Part shown: positions 33,972 to 42,735 of the stretch, piece by piece
Position numbering within the stretch: position 1 is the first letter of the stretch
Layout: every line of letters begins with the position of its first letter
Assembly: GCA_965662195.1 (NCBI GenBank)
Contig: CBFIHA010000013.1
Span: 1 to 56,655 of the forward strand
Source of the DNA: UBA1268 sp965662195
Lineage (GTDB): Bacteria > Planctomycetota > Planctomycetia > Pirellulales > UBA1268
Length of the DNA stretch: 56,655 bases
Direction: 5' to 3'
The notes under the pieces: generated by a model
Database searches by the model: none
Told to the model about the DNA's origin: nothing
The model's input: only the letters and a program-made list of their open reading frames with translations
Position numbers and translations under genes: made by a program

Positions 33972-35229
33972 TTTCGCCTGCCTGCTCTTCAGCCCGCAGT
34001 TGATCAAGCGGTTCGATGATCTCGTCGAGCCGCTCGTTGAAAAGGTCGCCGATCAATAGGTCGGTAACATGGCCCCGCAGATGCGGGAAGCGTTTGACGA
34101 ACTTGCCGAAGTTGAAGCCGTCATAAAACTCAAGCACCAGCCGCCGCATCCGCTCCATGCCGCGGACATACTCCTCGCTCCAGCCGCCCAGCCGCGCCGC
34201 CGAGGTGTCACCGGCCTCCAGGGCGGCTGCCACGGCATCACCGGCCAGCTCACCACTTTTGAGTGCCAGCAGAATGCCCGACGAATAGAGCGGGTCGAGA
34301 AAGCCAAAGGCATCACCCACCAACACCCAGCCGTCACCTGAGACATCGCGGGAGCGGTACGAATATTCTTTCGCCACCCGGACCGGTTCAACCTGGGTCG
34401 CCCCGGCCAGCCGTTGCGTCAAGCCAAGGCAGCGGGCAATCTCGGCGGCGTAGACACTCTCCGGGTCCTTCGCCTCGCGGTCCTTAAAGAGGTAGTCATA
34501 GCCCGCTACCACGCCGATGCTGACGGTGTCGTCAGCCAACGGGATGTACCAGAACCAGCCCTGCTTCTGGTCGAGTTGCATGACAATGGTGGCGCCCTCA
34601 TCCCGGCCGGTACCACGCTCGGCCCCCTTCCAGTAGCTCCAGGCGGCGGCCTTCTTCAGTTCCGGGTCCCAGTCCCGCAGGCCCAACCGACTGGCAATCA
34701 TCGAGCCCTGTCCACTGCCGTCAATCACGACCGTCGCGTTGATGGTCGAGATGGTGCCCGCAGCGTCGGCCACCCGCACACCGGTCGCCCGGTTGCCGTC
34801 GAAGAGAACCTCAAGCACCCGCATGCCCTCGTGAACCTTGACCCCATGGGCTTCGGCGTTGCGGAGCATCATCTCGTCAAACTCGGCCCGCCGCACCTGC
34901 CAGGTCTGCGAGCTTTCATCGTTCTTGTGATCGATGAAGTAGAAGGGCGCCGACAGCACCCCTTTTTCATTGACAAACTGCACCGAGTGCTTCTCAACAA
35001 AGCGACTCCCCCGCAGCCGGTCGACCATGCCCAACCGGTTGAGTGTCCAGAAGGTCTCGGGAATCAGCGACTCGCCAACATGGAACCGGGGAAAACGCTC
35101 TCGCTCAAACAGCATCACGCAGCGGCCCTGCTGGGCGGCAATCGTGGCGGCGGTTGCGCCAGCCGGCCCCCCGCCGATCACCACCACCTCGGTCTGCGAG
35201 GGCAAGGCTGCTGGCACGCGATCAACCAT
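33940..35229 (-). CDS. FAD-dependent oxidoreductase, flavin-dependent halogenase-like
   Basis: This 429-aa flavoprotein has the N-terminal dinucleotide fold VVVIGGGPAGATAA (G19-G24) and RFHVGESLIPETF (49-60). It carries the flavin-halogenase signature W225-F-W227-Y-I-P230 (the WxWxIP motif) and a lysine, K80 in GSRFVEKHSVQF, where the catalytic lysine of these enzymes lies. The FAD-binding GDAFGFLDPLYSSGILLALKSG is also present. The same superfamily includes geranylgeranyl-reductase-like enzymes, so halogenation is probable rather than proven. No flavin reductase or carrier protein gene is adjacent. Its 3' end overlaps the convergent FecR-LamG gene by 32 bases. Confidence 0.8.
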   Translation of the reverse strand: MVDRVPAALPSQTEVVVIGGGPAGATAATIAAQQGRCVMLFERERFPRFHVGESLIPETFWTLNRLGMVDRLRGSRFVEKHSVQFVNEKGVLSAPFYFIDHKNDESSQTWQVRRAEFDEMMLRNAEAHGVKVHEGMRVLEVLFDGNRATGVRVADAAGTISTINATVVIDGSGQGSMIASRLGLRDWDPELKKAAAWSYWKGAERGTGRDEGATIVMQLDQKQGWFWYIPLADDTVSIGVVAGYDYLFKDREAKDPESVYAAEIARCLGLTQRLAGATQVEPVRVAKEYSYRSRDVSGDGWVLVGDAFGFLDPLYSSGILLALKSGELAGDAVAAALEAGDTSAARLGGWSEEYVRGMERMRRLVLEFYDGFNFGKFVKRFPHLRGHVTDLLIGDLFNERLDEIIEPLDQLRAEEQAGEITQPAGRAAG

Positions 35230-35290
35230 GAGCGTTCTCCAACCGACAACAAAGGGGAAATGACCTAAATCTTAGCAATTATTGTGATAG

Positions 35291-35336
35291 GCGGCTCAGA
35301 GCAAATGTCAAACTGCTGAAAGGCTCTAAAAGCCGC
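35291..35336. repeat. Two-part hairpin upstream of the halogenase-like gene
   Basis: GCGGCT (35291-35296) pairs with AGCCGC (35331-35336), and AGAGC (35298-35302) pairs with GCTCT (35323-35327) inside it. It lies 62 bases upstream of the halogenase-like start and downstream of the stress-protein gene on the same strand. It could be a structured leader or a weak terminator; no T-run follows. Confidence 0.4.
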
Positions 35337-35393
35337 ACAGCCCGAGGCTTCCGGCTGAGACGACCGTTTGATGAGAGAGGGGTTGCCCGTGCC

Positions 35394-35504
35394 CTCGAGC
35401 GTGCTCCGGCAGCAAGCCAAGCCCGGATGGCGAAGCGCAGCGGACGGGCAGTGAACGAAGGCCCTGGAAGGCCGAAGTGAACGTCAAGCGAGAGGGCATG
35501 GGCA
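35394..35504. repeat. Family A element, third copy (diverged)
   Basis: TGCCCGTGCCCT at 35394-35405 faces AGGGCATGGGCA at 35493-35504, one mismatch from perfect inversion. The inner sequence shares GGATGGCGAAGCGCAG and CGAAGGCCCTGGAAGGCCG with the copy at 10405-10526. The conserved right tail seen in the first two copies is missing. Together with the hairpin it fills the gap 35230-35561, which has no gene. Confidence 0.75.
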
Positions 35505-35561
35505 CCCCCGAACAGCGGCATCGCATGCTGGCAGTCCGGTCACCCCCGAGCCGGCACGGCA

Positions 35562-36395
35562 CTACTGCGCCAGATAGAGCGGCAGCGGACTTTCCCGCAG
35601 CAGTTGCAGCGCCGTCTCGCCGAAGAGTTTCCGCAGCAGCAGATTTTTGGCAGAGTTCCCCGCCACGATCAGGTCGGCCCCCCAGTTCTCGGCATAGGGA
35701 ACGAGTTCGTGGGAGGGATCACCCGCGACAAAGTCGGTTTCAACATCACGGCCATGGGCCTCGAAATAGCCTTCCACCGCTTCCAGTCGCCGCTGGCAGG
35801 TGGCGGCATCGCGGCCGAAGTGAATCACCCGCACCGCGGCGTCTGGATAAAGCCCCGACTGCACAAAGTGTTTGAAGGTTTTCGCGCTCTCCAGCGAGCC
35901 GGAGTAGGCCACCAGCACCCGGCCCACGGGCCGATAGCTGTCGGAGACGGCGATGATCGGCCGCACTCCGGCAGCCACCAGCCGCTCGAGGCTGTCGGTC
36001 GGCTCGGGCACCACATCGTGTTCGAAAAGCCCACTTAAGCCAAAGACACAGAGGTCGTGGTACCGCACCAGATCGGCGGCGATCTCAAACGGGTCACCGG
36101 TTCGCTCACAGGTGTTGTGCGTCACGCCAGCCTCGCCACACTTGCTGGCAAACAGTTCGTTGGCCTTGGCGATTTCGGCTGCCACCTTCTCCATGCGGTC
36201 ATGCCGCAACTCGGCGGTGAGCGTCTCGACCCCGACCCCAATCGGCCGCGGCCCGGTCCACTCCAGCCGGGTCTGGTCGATCACCGCCAGCCCAAGGAGC
36301 TCGGCCCCGTTGGCTTTGGCCAATTCGACGGCATGGCTCACAACCGATTCGGCGGAACGGCTGGTTCCAAGTCCGACCAGAATGCGTTTGATCAT
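35562..36395 (-). CDS. Universal stress protein family, tandem UspA domains
   Basis: This 277-aa cytoplasmic protein is built from two Usp domains (about 1-145 and 150-277). The first begins KRILVGLGTSRSAESVVSHA and the second GRVLVAYSGSLESAKTFKHF, ending in DLIVAGNSAKNLLLRKLFGE, the region that holds the ATP-binding loop in nucleotide-binding Usps. The glycine pattern is only partly conserved, so ATP binding is uncertain. It lies 67 bases downstream of the P-type ATPase gene on the same strand and may be co-transcribed with it. Confidence 0.9.
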   Translation of the reverse strand: MIKRILVGLGTSRSAESVVSHAVELAKANGAELLGLAVIDQTRLEWTGPRPIGVGVETLTAELRHDRMEKVAAEIAKANELFASKCGEAGVTHNTCERTGDPFEIAADLVRYHDLCVFGLSGLFEHDVVPEPTDSLERLVAAGVRPIIAVSDSYRPVGRVLVAYSGSLESAKTFKHFVQSGLYPDAAVRVIHFGRDAATCQRRLEAVEGYFEAHGRDVETDFVAGDPSHELVPYAENWGADLIVAGNSAKNLLLRKLFGETALQLLRESPLPLYLAQ

Positions 36396-36462
36396 TGGGT
36401 TGCATACTCACGGAGGACGGCGAGGACAGGGCCGTACGACGACCGAAATACCATTGCAACAA

Positions 36463-39294
36463 TCATCGCACACTTCCCCGGCGGCGACCACCGGGGGCAG
36501 ACCATTCCGGCCAGGGCAGCAGCTTCGCCAGTTCAATCACAGTCACCGGCACCAGGGCGAGCCCCAGCACCAGGCCCCACTCTGCCTCGAGGGACTGCTC
36601 GATCTCAAAGACCGACTGCACGCCCGGCAGCATCACGACCGCCAACTGCAACAGGCCCGACAGCAGAATCGCCAGCAGCAGCCAGGGGTTACTGAAAAAT
36701 CCGAGGCCGAAGGCAGTCTGCCGTTCACTCCGGCAGCCGATGGCAAAAAACAACTGGGCAAAGGCGGCCACACAAAAGGTGATTGTCCGGGCCTCGGCCT
36801 CGCGACAGTCCTGCCCCTGCCAGGTCAGCCAGAAGGCGACGATTGAGACCGCCGCCACCAAGAGCCCGTGGGTGAGAATCAGCAGCCCCCGCCGCAGCGG
36901 AATGACCGGCTCGCGGGGTGGCCGCGGCTCCCGGTTCATGATGTCCCGCTCAGGTGGCTCGAGTCCCAGGGCCAGCGCCGGCAGGCCGTCGGTGACCAGA
37001 TTCAGCCAAAGAATCTGGATCGCCGCAAGCGGTGCCGGCCAGCCAGCGACCGCCGCGACAAACATCAGGATTACCTCACCGGCGTTGCAGGAGAGCAGGT
37101 AGTGGATGAACTTCTGAATATTGTCATAGATACCGCGGCCCTCCTCGACCGCGCTGATGATTGAGGCGAAGTTGTCGTCGGTCAGCACCATGTCGGAGGC
37201 TTCCTTGGTGACGTCGGTGCCGGTTACCCCCATGGCGATGCCGATGTCGGCCGCCCGCACGGCCGGCGCGTCATTGACGCCGTCGCCAGTCATCGCCACC
37301 ACCTCGCCCCGCCGCTGCCAGGCCTTCACCACCCGCAGCTTGTGCTCGGCCGACACCCGGGCATAGACCGCCACCCGGCCGACCGTCTCAACCAGGGCTT
37401 CGTCATCGAGGCCGTCGAGGTCGGCGCCGGTGACTGCCCGGTCACTGTCGGCATCGTCCACCAGCCGAAGTTCACGGGCGATGGCCACCGCGGTGGCGGG
37501 ATGGTCGCCGGTGATCATCACCGGACGGATGCCAGCCGAGCGGCAGGTCTCAACCGCCGCGCGGGCCTCCTCACGGGGTGGGTCGATCATGCCAGCCAGA
37601 CCGGCAAAGACAAGGTCCGCTTCGCTGATGTCCGGGGCTGGCGTCGACCCAGCCGCTGCAGGTCCGCCTGTCCCCGGCAGCGTGTCGTGCGGCTCAAGCT
37701 CCCGCCAGGCATGGGCCAGCACCCGTAGGGCCCGGTCAGCCATGCTAGCGGCAGCGGCCAGAATCTCGCGGCGGCGGTTGTCCGTCAGGCTGAGCACCTC
37801 GCCGTTTCGCTGCTCCGCCACACAGCGAGCAAGCAACACCTCGGGGGCCCCCTTGGTATAGACCAGCGGCCCCGCCTCCCGCCGCACCACCACCGACATC
37901 AGCTTGCGTTCGGAGTCGAAGGGCTTTTCTAGCACGATCGGCTCGTCGGCATCATCGCCGCCCAGACCCGCCTTGCGGGCAGCCACCACCAGCGCCCCTT
38001 CGGTCGGGTCGCCGACCACCTGCCAGGTCGCCCCATCGCCGGTCGGCCGGATCGTGGCATTGTTGCAGCGGACCGCGATGGAGAGCAGCCGCCGCAGATC
38101 GGCATCGTCGCGGGCCGTCACCGGCGTCGGCTCGCCGCCGTCTGCCGGTAGCCGGCTGAAGCTGCCGTGGGGATCGTAGCCGGCACCGCTGACGCTATAG
38201 CGGCCCGACGGCGTCACCAGTTCGCGAACGGTCATCTCGTTGCGGGTGAGCGTGCCGGTCTTGTCCGAGCAGATCACGGTGACCGACCCGAGGGTCTCGA
38301 CGCTCGGCAGCCGCCGGACCAGGGCGTTGCGGGCAACCATCCGCTGCAGCCCGATGGCCAGGACCAGCGTCACCACCGCCGGCAGCCCCTCCGGCACCGC
38401 CGCCACGGCCAGACTGACCGCCCGCATCAGCACTTCCAGCAGGCTGCCGCCACGGGCGATTTCCAGCAGAAAGATCACGCCCACGACCACCAGACAGACG
38501 ATGATCAGCAGCCGGCCGAGCTCCCCCAGCCGCCGTTGCAGCGGGGTCATTTCAGGTTCGGACCGCGACAGCAGGCTCGCAATCCGCCCGAGCTCGGTCT
38601 GCATACCGGTCTGGGTCACCACTGCCACGGCATGCCCCGCTGCCACCACCGTGCCGGCATGGACCATCGTGGCCCGATCACCAAGGCCGGCTGCCTCCGC
38701 CACTTCCGCATCGGCCTGCTTACCGGCCGGCTCCGACTCGCCCGTCAACGCCGACTCGGTCACCCGCAGGCTCGCCGACTTCAGCAGCCGGGCGTCGGCC
38801 GGCACGTTGTCACCCGCTTCAAGTTCGATCCGGTCCCCCGGCACCAGCTGGTCGGCCGGCAGCGACCGGGTCTCACCGCCGCGGGTCACCCGGGCCTCGG
38901 GGGCCGACAGCTGCCTGAGGGCTGCGAGCGCCTGCCGGGCCCGCTCCTCCTGCAGAAAGCCGATCAGGCCGTTGACCAGCACGATTGCCACGATGGCCGC
39001 GGCATCGGCCCACTCGCCGACCAGGCCTGAGATCACCGCCGCGGCCAACAGGATCAGGATGACCAGATCCTGAAACTGCCGCAGCAGTTTCTGCCACCAG
39101 GGCGGCGGTGGCGACTCCTGCAGCTGGTTCGGGCCCACTTCGGCCAGCCGGGCCGCCACCTGCGACTCAGCAAGACCCGCCGCCGCATCGGTTTCCAGCC
39201 GCCGCACCACGTCGGGTGCGGCGAGTGCATGCCAGGAGATGCGGCTGTTGTCAGCCCCTGGGCCACGGTTGGTGGGCTGGTTGTCGGCAGGCAT
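36463..39294 (-). CDS. Cation-translocating P-type ATPase, calcium (P2A/PMCA-like) type
   Basis: This 943-aa inner-membrane pump has the A-domain motif TGES (184-187), PEGLP in helix M4 (301-305, typical of Ca2+/Na+/K+ P2 pumps), the phosphorylation site D344 in DKTGTLT, and TGDGVNDAPA in the hinge. There are ten hydrophobic segments, four of them after the P-domain. It lacks the N-terminal CxxC domains of heavy-metal pumps. Ion specificity is inferred from PEGLP and from the Na+/Ca2+ exchanger gene next to it. No ribosome-binding site is obvious at the ATG. Confidence 0.93.
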   Translation of the reverse strand: MPADNQPTNRGPGADNSRISWHALAAPDVVRRLETDAAAGLAESQVAARLAEVGPNQLQESPPPPWWQKLLRQFQDLVILILLAAAVISGLVGEWADAAAIVAIVLVNGLIGFLQEERARQALAALRQLSAPEARVTRGGETRSLPADQLVPGDRIELEAGDNVPADARLLKSASLRVTESALTGESEPAGKQADAEVAEAAGLGDRATMVHAGTVVAAGHAVAVVTQTGMQTELGRIASLLSRSEPEMTPLQRRLGELGRLLIIVCLVVVGVIFLLEIARGGSLLEVLMRAVSLAVAAVPEGLPAVVTLVLAIGLQRMVARNALVRRLPSVETLGSVTVICSDKTGTLTRNEMTVRELVTPSGRYSVSGAGYDPHGSFSRLPADGGEPTPVTARDDADLRRLLSIAVRCNNATIRPTGDGATWQVVGDPTEGALVVAARKAGLGGDDADEPIVLEKPFDSERKLMSVVVRREAGPLVYTKGAPEVLLARCVAEQRNGEVLSLTDNRRREILAAAASMADRALRVLAHAWRELEPHDTLPGTGGPAAAGSTPAPDISEADLVFAGLAGMIDPPREEARAAVETCRSAGIRPVMITGDHPATAVAIARELRLVDDADSDRAVTGADLDGLDDEALVETVGRVAVYARVSAEHKLRVVKAWQRRGEVVAMTGDGVNDAPAVRAADIGIAMGVTGTDVTKEASDMVLTDDNFASIISAVEEGRGIYDNIQKFIHYLLSCNAGEVILMFVAAVAGWPAPLAAIQILWLNLVTDGLPALALGLEPPERDIMNREPRPPREPVIPLRRGLLILTHGLLVAAVSIVAFWLTWQGQDCREAEARTITFCVAAFAQLFFAIGCRSERQTAFGLGFFSNPWLLLAILLSGLLQLAVVMLPGVQSVFEIEQSLEAEWGLVLGLALVPVTVIELAKLLPWPEWSAPGGRRRGSVR

Positions 39295-39366
39295 CGCAGC
39301 GGCCAGTTGTTGAAGGCGGCGACAGAATCTTTTCCATCATTACCGGCAGTTTATCGGTTTCACTCG

Positions 39367-39620
39367 GGTTCGGCTGTAGCCGAGAAGAAAGCCCGAAGTG
39401 GGAGTTTTGGTGTTGCGCTGAGCGGAACGGAACTCCGGGAAGCCCGAGGCGCGAGCCGAGGGAATGCGGTTCATGGATCACACACGCGATTTCCCTCAGC
39501 TTGCGCTTCGGGCTTCGAAGCAGGGGGATTTTTTTCTGCCGATTGATGCAAACGCGCACCATCAAAACCTGCACTTCGGGCTGCGAAGCATGGCCTCATC
39601 GCTGGCAGACGCGAAGCCGC
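39367..39620. repeat. Family B palindromic mosaic, copy 2 (inverted)
   Basis: The core palindrome is at 39440-39515, with arms AAGCCCGAGGCGCGAGCCG... and ...CAGCTTGCGCTTCGGGCTT, inverted relative to copy 1. On the left are TCGGCT-GT-AGCCGA (39370-39383) and the flank TGAGCGGAACGGAACTCC. On the right are GCACCATCAAAACCTGC (39559-39575) and a second GCACCATCAAATTGCGC (39618-39634 region). It occupies most of the 39295-39665 gap between the exchanger and ATPase genes, where no gene is seen. Confidence 0.7.
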
Positions 39621-39665
39621 ACCATCAAATTGCGCGGCGGGACGGCACCAGCGGCGGCGGGTGGT

Positions 39666-40682
39666 TCACGACGGCAGATAATAGACCAGCAGCAGCCCGC
39701 CGAGCAGCACCAGCAGCATCAAAAAGGCATCGGGCTCAATCAGCGGCAACCGCCGCTCGGCATGATAGAGCTGCCCAAGGGTGGCGATCGCCGTGGCGAT
39801 CACCACCGCGAAGGCGGTCACCGCATGCGACATCGACACCGCCGCAAACAGCGGCCCCTCGTGAAAGGCATCGAGCGGTGCAAACAGCACCATGTTGAAG
39901 GCGTTACTGCCCAGCGTGTTGCCGATGGCCAGGTCAACCGCCCCGAGCCGGACAGCGGTGATCGAGGCGACCAGTTCCGGCAGCGAGGTGCTCACCGCGA
40001 CCAGTGTTGTCCCGACAAAGGTACCGCCCAGTCCGGTCTGCTCAGCCAAGTCCCCAGCCACATGGGCAAGCCTCGGCCCGGTGAGCACCAGCACCACCGC
40101 GGCTGCCGCGAACAGCAGCGCTGACCGCCAGAGTGGGCCGGTAGCGGGATGCAGCGGCTCTTCGACGGCTGCTTCAGCCCGGGCTTCGGCCGCCAGACGA
40201 ACCGAGATCCGCTGATCGATGAAGATCATCCGGGCTCCCAGCAGATAGGCCAGCAGGATGGCCCACGACCAGCCGCTGATTCCCAGCAGCGTCACCTCCG
40301 GCAGCCGGCCTGCGGTGAGGACGGCCAGACCAGCCAGTGAGGTCAGGGCAATGCCCAGCACTGCTGAGAGGGCATGCGAGGCGGCCTCGCGGGAAAGCAT
40401 CCGTCGGCCGGAACGAATGGTGAGATCGATTGAGGCGAGAATGATAAGGTTCATCAGGCTGCTGCCAAAGAGATCACCGGCGGCCAGGTCAGTCAGACCG
40501 GCCCGCACCGCGGCGATGTCGACCGAAAGCTCCGGCAGCGACGTCACCGCCGCCAGCATCAGGCTGCCGACCAACAGCCGGCCCAGGCCGGTGAACTCGG
40601 CAATGGCATCGGCTGACCGGGCCAGCAGTGAACCGGCCACGGCAACGACACTAGCCAACAGCAGAAACTCTCCGAAGAGCAT
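39666..40682 (-). CDS. Na+/Ca2+ exchanger (CaCA family antiporter)
   Basis: This 338-aa polytopic membrane protein has the two inverted alpha-repeats of the CaCA superfamily: TSLPELSVDIAAVRAG with GDLFGSSLMNL in the first half and TSLPELVASITAVRLG with GNTLGSNAFNM in the second. The conserved PEL and GS/GN positions that bind Ca2+ are present. It would export Ca2+ or another divalent cation against H+ or Na+. The start at 40682 (GGAG seven bases upstream) is preferred to an ATG at 40703. It lies upstream of the calcium-type ATPase gene, with a repeat between them. Confidence 0.9.
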   Translation of the reverse strand: MLFGEFLLLASVVAVAGSLLARSADAIAEFTGLGRLLVGSLMLAAVTSLPELSVDIAAVRAGLTDLAAGDLFGSSLMNLIILASIDLTIRSGRRMLSREAASHALSAVLGIALTSLAGLAVLTAGRLPEVTLLGISGWSWAILLAYLLGARMIFIDQRISVRLAAEARAEAAVEEPLHPATGPLWRSALLFAAAAVVLVLTGPRLAHVAGDLAEQTGLGGTFVGTTLVAVSTSLPELVASITAVRLGAVDLAIGNTLGSNAFNMVLFAPLDAFHEGPLFAAVSMSHAVTAFAVVIATAIATLGQLYHAERRLPLIEPDAFLMLLVLLGGLLLVYYLPS

Positions 40683-40729
40683 CGGGCGACTCCACTTTTT
40701 CATCGGGCAAGGCGGGCCCGCCAGGCGGA

Positions 40730-41506
40730 TTAGGAACCACCACGCCGCCGCCGGAAGGCGACCAACTGGTCTGCCTGTCGGCGGATGTCATTGTCACTGA
40801 GCGGCTTGGCCAGGATCAGCCCGGCAATGAACCCGGCAACGTGGGCTGAGTAGGCCACGCCGCCGCCGGTGTCGGAAAAGCCGAGGATGATCTGCATCAA
40901 AAAATAGATCCCTACCGCCACATAACCAGGGACGTCCATGATGATTCGCAGCAGAATCACGCTGACCCGGCGGTTGGGGTGAAGTACCAGGTAGCCGCCG
41001 AGCACTCCCGAGATTGCCCCCGACGCCCCCAGGCAGGGTGTCAGCGCATTCTCGCCCTGGGCATTGAGAAAGACGAACGCCAGCGAGGCCAGCACGCCGC
41101 AGGCCAGATAGAAGACGATGTACCGCCAGTGGCCCATGTCGTCCTCGACATTGTCACCGAAAATAAATAGGAACCACATGTTGCCCAGCAGATGCATCCA
41201 GCTCCCGTGCAGAAAGATGCCAGTGATCAGCGTCAGCCAGACGGGGATCGGCGTCGGCCGCAGGCCGGGCACCGGCAGCTGTAGCCGCTGGCCCTCATAG
41301 ACCACCTCACGAACCGACGGCTGCGTGACGATGTCACGGCCAGAGATGATCTCCGCCGGCACCTGGCAGAAGGCGAGTGTCACGTTGTCGTTCTGGCCAC
41401 CCTGCTGAAACAGCACAAAGACCAGCACATTGGCCGCGATCAGCGACCAGGTGACGATCGGCAGCCGCTGCCGGTCGGAGTTGTCATCGCCAAGGGGAAA
41501 AACCAT
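40730..41506 (-). CDS. Rhomboid family intramembrane serine protease
   Basis: This 258-aa membrane protease has a six-helix rhomboid core, with HGSWMHLLGNMWFLF in helix 2, the nucleophile S163 in GASGAISG and H222 in AYSAHVAGF forming the catalytic dyad. A loop of about 60 residues lies between helices 1 and 2, as in other bacterial rhomboids of this type. A GTG four codons upstream is an alternative start; neither has a clear ribosome-binding site. Substrates are unknown. Confidence 0.92.
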   Translation of the reverse strand: MVFPLGDDNSDRQRLPIVTWSLIAANVLVFVLFQQGGQNDNVTLAFCQVPAEIISGRDIVTQPSVREVVYEGQRLQLPVPGLRPTPIPVWLTLITGIFLHGSWMHLLGNMWFLFIFGDNVEDDMGHWRYIVFYLACGVLASLAFVFLNAQGENALTPCLGASGAISGVLGGYLVLHPNRRVSVILLRIIMDVPGYVAVGIYFLMQIILGFSDTGGGVAYSAHVAGFIAGLILAKPLSDNDIRRQADQLVAFRRRRGGS

Positions 41507-41601
41507 TGTCAGCCACACCGCGAAAAAGACGGCCAGCCCTCACCCTGAGGGCTGCACCGCCGCTTAATGTATGGTCTGTCGCGGACAGCGTCGAAAGAAG
41601 A

Positions 41602-42096
41602 TCAGGCGGCTTTCGACCGGGCGGAGCCCCTTGAACCGGTGCCTGCCGGAGCCGACTCGACCTCGTCGAGCTTCCGCTCGATCCAGCCATCGACGCTCCA
41701 GGGGCCACCGCCGGCATAGATGAGGGCGAGCAAGCCCCCGCCAATTGCCATGTTTTTCATGAACTGGATCACCTGCAGCTGCCGCTGAATCGGGTCGGCG
41801 ATCATCCAGAAATCGTGAAAGTAGAAGGTGGCCGCCGCCAGGAAGACGAACAGAAAGGCAGCGCCGATTCGGGTCCAGGCGCCAGCCAGCAGCGAAAGCC
41901 CACCCAGCAGGATCAGCCCGATCGCCCCGAACAGGGCGAGCCGCGGATTGGGAATGCCCTCACTCCGCATGTATTCAGCAGTCTGCGAGAAGTGCCTGAT
42001 CTTGCTATCGAAGGCACTGAACAGAAAGACCGCCACCATCATCAGCCGGGCAAGCAGCGAGAGCGATCCCTGCACAAAATTCGCAACCTGTTCCAT
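41602..42096 (-). CDS. DoxX family membrane protein
   Basis: This 164-aa protein has four predicted membrane helices and DoxX-type sequence (LARLMMVAVFLFSAFDSK, LFGAIGLILLGGLSLLAG, YFHDFWMI). The C-terminus is a short soluble Ser/Arg-rich tail. DoxX proteins are linked to redox homeostasis or quinone metabolism in some bacteria, but no specific role can be given here. AGGAGA precedes the ATG. Confidence 0.88.
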   Translation of the reverse strand: MEQVANFVQGSLSLLARLMMVAVFLFSAFDSKIRHFSQTAEYMRSEGIPNPRLALFGAIGLILLGGLSLLAGAWTRIGAAFLFVFLAAATFYFHDFWMIADPIQRQLQVIQFMKNMAIGGGLLALIYAGGGPWSVDGWIERKLDEVESAPAGTGSRGSARSKAA

Positions 42097-42273
42097 GACA
42101 CATCGTCTCCTGGCTTTTGCATCGCGGTCCCCGCCGCCTTCGGCAGACCGTGCGGCGAAATAGTCGCGTCCCCGCCGCTCCGCCGCAAGCCCGACCGCAT
42201 TGTCAGGCGGGGCAATCAGGGGAAGCCAGGGGAAGCGCTCGCCTTACAGTCGGCCACCCCAGGAAGCCAGGAG

Positions 42274-42308
42274 CGGAAGCGACTGGACTGGCAGCATGCT
42301 CGCTTCCG
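42274..42308. repeat. Hairpin in the 42097-42735 intergenic region
   Basis: CGGAAGCGA (42274-42282) pairs perfectly with TCGCTTCCG (42300-42308) around a 17-nt loop. It lies between the DoxX gene and the family B repeats. No T-run follows on either strand, so it is not a classical terminator. Confidence 0.45.
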
Positions 42309-42373
42309 ACTGCAACGCGCACTGCTGATCCCCCGGCTTACGACTTTATGATGGTGCGGGACTCGCCTCTTCC

Positions 42374-42515
42374 AGCAGAAAAGCCCATTCCTAGAAGCCC
42401 GAAGCGCAAGCTGAGGGAAACCGCTTAGTCTGCCCCCGGAGCGAATTCCCTCGGCTCGCGCCTCGGGCTTTGAGGAATTCCGTTCCGCTCACTCCACGAT
42501 TGAAACTTCATCCTC
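42374..42515. repeat. Family B palindromic mosaic, copy 3
   Basis: The core palindrome at 42395-42470 is identical over all 76 bases to the one at 42563-42638, including its loop (CCGCTTAGTCTGCCCCC). The left flank CAGCAGAAAAGCCC and the right flank GAGGAATTCCGTTCCGCTCA match the family B flanks. Confidence 0.8.
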
Positions 42516-42537
42516 ATGATGTCGTGGCTACGCAGCT

Positions 42538-42675
42538 ACCAGCAAAATAAGTCCCTGCCTCAAAGCCCGAAGCGCAAGCTGAGGGAAACCGCTTAGTCTG
42601 CCCCCGGAGCGAATTCCCTCGGCTCGCGCCTCGGGCTTTCCGGAGTTCGGTCGCACCAGCAAAACTTGCGCCCGA
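42538..42675. repeat. Family B palindromic mosaic, copy 4
   Basis: The core at 42563-42638 is identical to copy 3, 168 bases away. The left flank is ACCAGCAAAATAAGTCCCTG and the right flank CCGGAGTTCGGTCGCACC then AGCAAAACTTGCG. The differing flanks mean that this is not a simple tandem duplication of the whole block. No gene is present between 42097 and 42735. Confidence 0.8.
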
Positions 42676-42735
42676 AGGCTGCCAAGCCAATCATCCACAC
42701 ACATTCCGCCTGCCTTCGTGGTGAAAAAACCGCAG

